From NCBI GenBank assembly GCA_023133395.1, contig JAGLWO010000249.1, positions 1-6,898 of the forward strand: a stretch of DNA of 6,898 bases. The letters run 5' to 3'. Under the pieces are notes generated by a model that worked only from the letters and a program-made list of their open reading frames with translations, did no database searches and was not told the origin of the DNA. Position numbers and translations under genes: made by a program. The stretch comes from Candidatus Cloacimonadota bacterium. GTDB taxonomy: Bacteria > Cloacimonadota > Cloacimonadia > Cloacimonadales > TCS61. Below, in pieces: positions 4,755 through 6,898 of this stretch; positions within the stretch are counted from its first letter, which is position 1, and every line of letters starts with the position of its first letter.

Positions 4755-6898
4755 ATGAAAAAGATGTTAAAGTTTAGTGCTTATTTATTAGTCATTCTTC
4801 TTTCCGGATGTGTCTGGTTTGAATCAGTTGATCAACCTGCATCCGCATTACCCGGTGAAATAATCATTGTTTCTATAGATGTTACTACAGCAGGAGGAAG
4901 TAGTGCACCATTATTTGGAGTTTGTCTTCCCAATGGGTGGACTATTCCGGGTAACTCTTTCCCATGCACAGGTGTATATAATGAACGCATTTATTATGAT
5001 AGGTTAGTTTCTTTCGAACAGGAGAGTGCAAGTCCTGCACCGGAAGGGTATTATTGGTGGGCAGGAGCTGGAGCCGCAGTAGCTACAAATAGTGGTAGTG
5101 TTTATGGACAATTCGAAATTCAAACAGATAACCAACTCGAACTTTTTTCTATCGATTATATGTTAGGAAATTCATCTTATGGAGTAAATCAGGAGAGAAG
5201 TAATAACCATTTAATTAGGATTGTAGATGAATATACTCCCGTAGGTTTACAAGCTATTGCCGAAGGAAATTCAGTTGTTCTGAATTGGGAGGCACCTTTT
5301 GTTTATGAAGGGCTTTTAGGATATAATATTTATCGTGATGAACAGACGATTAATACAACTATTGTTGTAGATACTACCTTTACTGATGAAAATCCTCTTG
5401 AAGGAATACATTATTATGCTGTATCCTCGTTGTACGATGACGGCAGCGAACATCTGATTCCATATGAGATATTAGTGTTTTTCGGTGAAAACTTGTATGT
5501 TTCTCCGGATGGCAATAATTCGAACAGTGGTTCATCTTTTGAAGATGCTTTACTTACGATCAATTATGCTCTATCGATTATTACACCGGATTCTCTTTAT
5601 CATAAAACGATTTTTCTTGCTCCCGGAATTTACAGTCCGTCTACAAATGGAGAGATATTTCCTCTTGAATGGGAGGATTATTTATCATTAGAGGGAATCT
5701 CAGAAGAAGAGACAATATTGGATGCAGATAGTTTAAGTGGAATTATGAGTTTTAGTAATATTACAGATGCGATTATAGAGAACATTACATTAAGAAATGG
5801 CTCAGGTTCAGGGATTTTCTGTGATAATTCCAATCCGATTCTACAGAATGTAACAGTTACAGATAATTCTGCTAATCAAGGCGGGGGTATTTACTGCCGT
5901 GATAATTCCATTCCAAGTTTAGAAAATGTTACAATAAGTGGAAATACTGCTGATACTCATGGTGGTGGGATTTACTGTCTTGAGTCCAATCCAAGTTTAG
6001 AAAATGTTACCATAAGTGGAAATACTGCTGATAATCATGGTGGTGGGATTTCCTGTCAGAATGATTCCAATCCGATTCTACAGAATGTAACAGTTACAGA
6101 TAATTCTGCTAATCAAGGCGGGGGTATTTACTGCCATGATAATTCCAGTCCAAGTTTAGAAAATGTTACAATAACAGATAATACTGCAATCCATCATGGT
6201 GGTGGGATTTACTGTTCTAATTATTCCAGTCCGAGTTTAGAAAATGTTACTATAACAGGTAATTCTGCTGTTATTGGTGGTGGGGTTTCCTGTCAGAATG
6301 ATTCCAATCCAGATTTAAATAATGTAACAATATCAGGTAATGCTGCTCTATTTGGTGGTGGGATTTGCTGTTGGAGTAATTCTAATCCGACATTAATGAA
6401 TGTAACCATTAGAAATAACTCAGCAGTTGATCCTGGGGGTGGGATACAATGCTCAGAATCCAGTCCGAGTTTAGAAAATGTTACTATAACAGGTAATTCT
6501 GCTGAACATGGTGGTGGAATTTCCTGCTCTAATTCTCATCCGACTTTAGTGAATGTTACAATAACAGGTAATTCTGCTGCTAGTTGGGGTGGTGGGATTC
6601 ACTGTCATCATTCCAGTCCGACTTTAGTAAATGTTACAATAACAGGTAATTCTGCGGATTGGTATGGTGGTGGGATTTACTGTATGAATAATTCCAGTTC
6701 GAGTTTAGTTAATTGCATTTTCTGGAATAATTCACCGGAAGAGATTTATTTTTGGGAAGAGGGAAATCCTAATACAATCACAATATCTTATTCAGATATT
6801 CAAGGTGAAGAAGCTGGAATTGTAACAAACGATAACGGCACTGTGAACTGGTTGGAAGGTAATATAGATGAAGATCCGTTATTTGTCGGAACTGGAGA
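4755..6898 (+). CDS. Surface lipoprotein with Fn3-like, DUF1565-like and beta-helix domains (3' truncated)
   Basis: The frame is open from ATG 4755 to the window end (714 codons, no stop), so the C-terminus is missing. GGAGG at 4745-4749 lies 5 nt upstream. A lipoprotein signal peptide ends in LLSGC, with Cys19 as the lipid-attachment residue, so the protein is exported and anchored in a membrane. Residues about 30-160 form an unidentified, probably beta-rich domain (W101/W102; YMLGN and RSNNH motifs). About 160-240 resembles a fibronectin III domain (VVLNWEAP, LGYNIYRD, YYAVSSLYDDGS). About 247-325 resembles DUF1565 (LYVSPDGNNSNSG; IFLAPGIYS; TILDADS). Residues about 330-647 are right-handed beta-helix rungs of 25-27 residues, with pattern NPxLxNVTIxxNxAxxGGGIxC. 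A closing segment (YSDIQG, NIDEDPLFV) is typical of the end of such helices. Related proteins are cell-surface adhesins or carbohydrate-binding or -degrading proteins. No catalytic residues are identified, so no enzyme activity is claimed. The lost C-terminus could hold a sorting domain. Expression may depend on the upstream regulator. Confidence 0.93.
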   Translation, partial: MKKMLKFSAYLLVILLSGCVWFESVDQPASALPGEIIIVSIDVTTAGGSSAPLFGVCLPNGWTIPGNSFPCTGVYNERIYYDRLVSFEQESASPAPEGYYWWAGAGAAVATNSGSVYGQFEIQTDNQLELFSIDYMLGNSSYGVNQERSNNHLIRIVDEYTPVGLQAIAEGNSVVLNWEAPFVYEGLLGYNIYRDEQTINTTIVVDTTFTDENPLEGIHYYAVSSLYDDGSEHLIPYEILVFFGENLYVSPDGNNSNSGSSFEDALLTINYALSIITPDSLYHKTIFLAPGIYSPSTNGEIFPLEWEDYLSLEGISEEETILDADSLSGIMSFSNITDAIIENITLRNGSGSGIFCDNSNPILQNVTVTDNSANQGGGIYCRDNSIPSLENVTISGNTADTHGGGIYCLESNPSLENVTISGNTADNHGGGISCQNDSNPILQNVTVTDNSANQGGGIYCHDNSSPSLENVTITDNTAIHHGGGIYCSNYSSPSLENVTITGNSAVIGGGVSCQNDSNPDLNNVTISGNAALFGGGICCWSNSNPTLMNVTIRNNSAVDPGGGIQCSESSPSLENVTITGNSAEHGGGISCSNSHPTLVNVTITGNSAASWGGGIHCHHSSPTLVNVTITGNSADWYGGGIYCMNNSSSSLVNCIFWNNSPEEIYFWEEGNPNTITISYSDIQGEEAGIVTNDNGTVNWLEGNIDEDPLFVGTG
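5832..6695 (+). repeat. Tandem coding repeats for 11 beta-helix rungs with three-rung higher-order units
   Basis: Eleven tandem units of 75-81 nt encode residues 360-647, one beta-helix rung each. Successive unit lengths are 26, 26, 27, 26, 27, 26, 26, 26, 25, 26 and 27 residues. Superimposed is a longer period of three units: 5827-5937 matches 6064-6174 at 109 of 111 bases (offset 237), 6049-6073 is identical to 6286-6310 (offset 237), and 6225-6270 is identical to 6459-6504 (offset 234). Near-identity at the DNA level, including silent positions, points to recent duplication or gene conversion rather than protein-level selection alone. Confidence 0.9.

Noticed and set aside
5485..5691. Separate small ORF in another frame
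   Set aside because: It lies wholly inside the lipoprotein gene in a different frame, has no ribosome binding site, and its peptide has no recognisable feature.
5832..6695. CRISPR-like array
   Set aside because: The repeats are contiguous, all in one open frame with codon-sized length changes, and there are no unique spacers. They are protein-coding beta-helix rungs.

Overview
The window is AT-rich DNA (roughly one third G+C by eye) that looks bacterial and Gram-negative. It carries a two-component system followed by the 5' part of a large exported lipoprotein gene, all on the + strand. The lipoprotein combines a lipobox, a fibronectin III-like domain, a DUF1565-like segment and a long right-handed beta-helix of GGGIxC rungs. 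The sensor kinase has a large TPR array. This mix is typical of FCB-group bacteria such as Cloacimonadota, Delongbacteria-like lineages and Bacteroidota relatives. That placement is inferred from protein style, not from a marker gene.

Layout. Positions 1-515 hold no convincing gene: there are two inverted-repeat hairpins (within 90-159 and 236-278), a five-codon mini-ORF with a good Shine-Dalgarno that runs into a 12-bp palindrome, and a promoter-like element just upstream of the kinase. 516-3047 encodes an 843-residue TPR sensor histidine kinase. After a 37-nt spacer containing a 7-bp hairpin, 3085-4452 encodes a complete NtrC-family sigma54-dependent response regulator. 4453-4754 is an AT-rich intergenic region with one perfect dyad and a second promoter-like element. 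4755 to the window end is an open, 3'-truncated lipoprotein gene of at least 714 codons, with 11 canonical beta-helix rungs encoded by DNA repeats.

How the parts may work together. The kinase belongs to the DctB/FixL-like class (HEINQPL H-box) that normally partners with NtrC-type regulators, and the regulator has an intact GAFTGA motif for contacting sigma54. The kinase and regulator almost certainly form one operon and a cognate pair. Upstream of the kinase and of the lipoprotein lie two 22-nt segments that match at 14 of 22 positions and sit 49-57 nt before the respective starts. They have the GG-N10-G spacing of a -24/-12 promoter, but with GT where the consensus has GC. The hypothesis is an autoregulated sigma54 circuit driving a cell-surface beta-helix protein. 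It rests on the sequence alone and is unproven.

No wholly new system is evident. The most informative items are the shared promoter-like motif, the cysteine ladder in the beta-helix, and the three-rung higher-order DNA repeat suggesting recent expansion.
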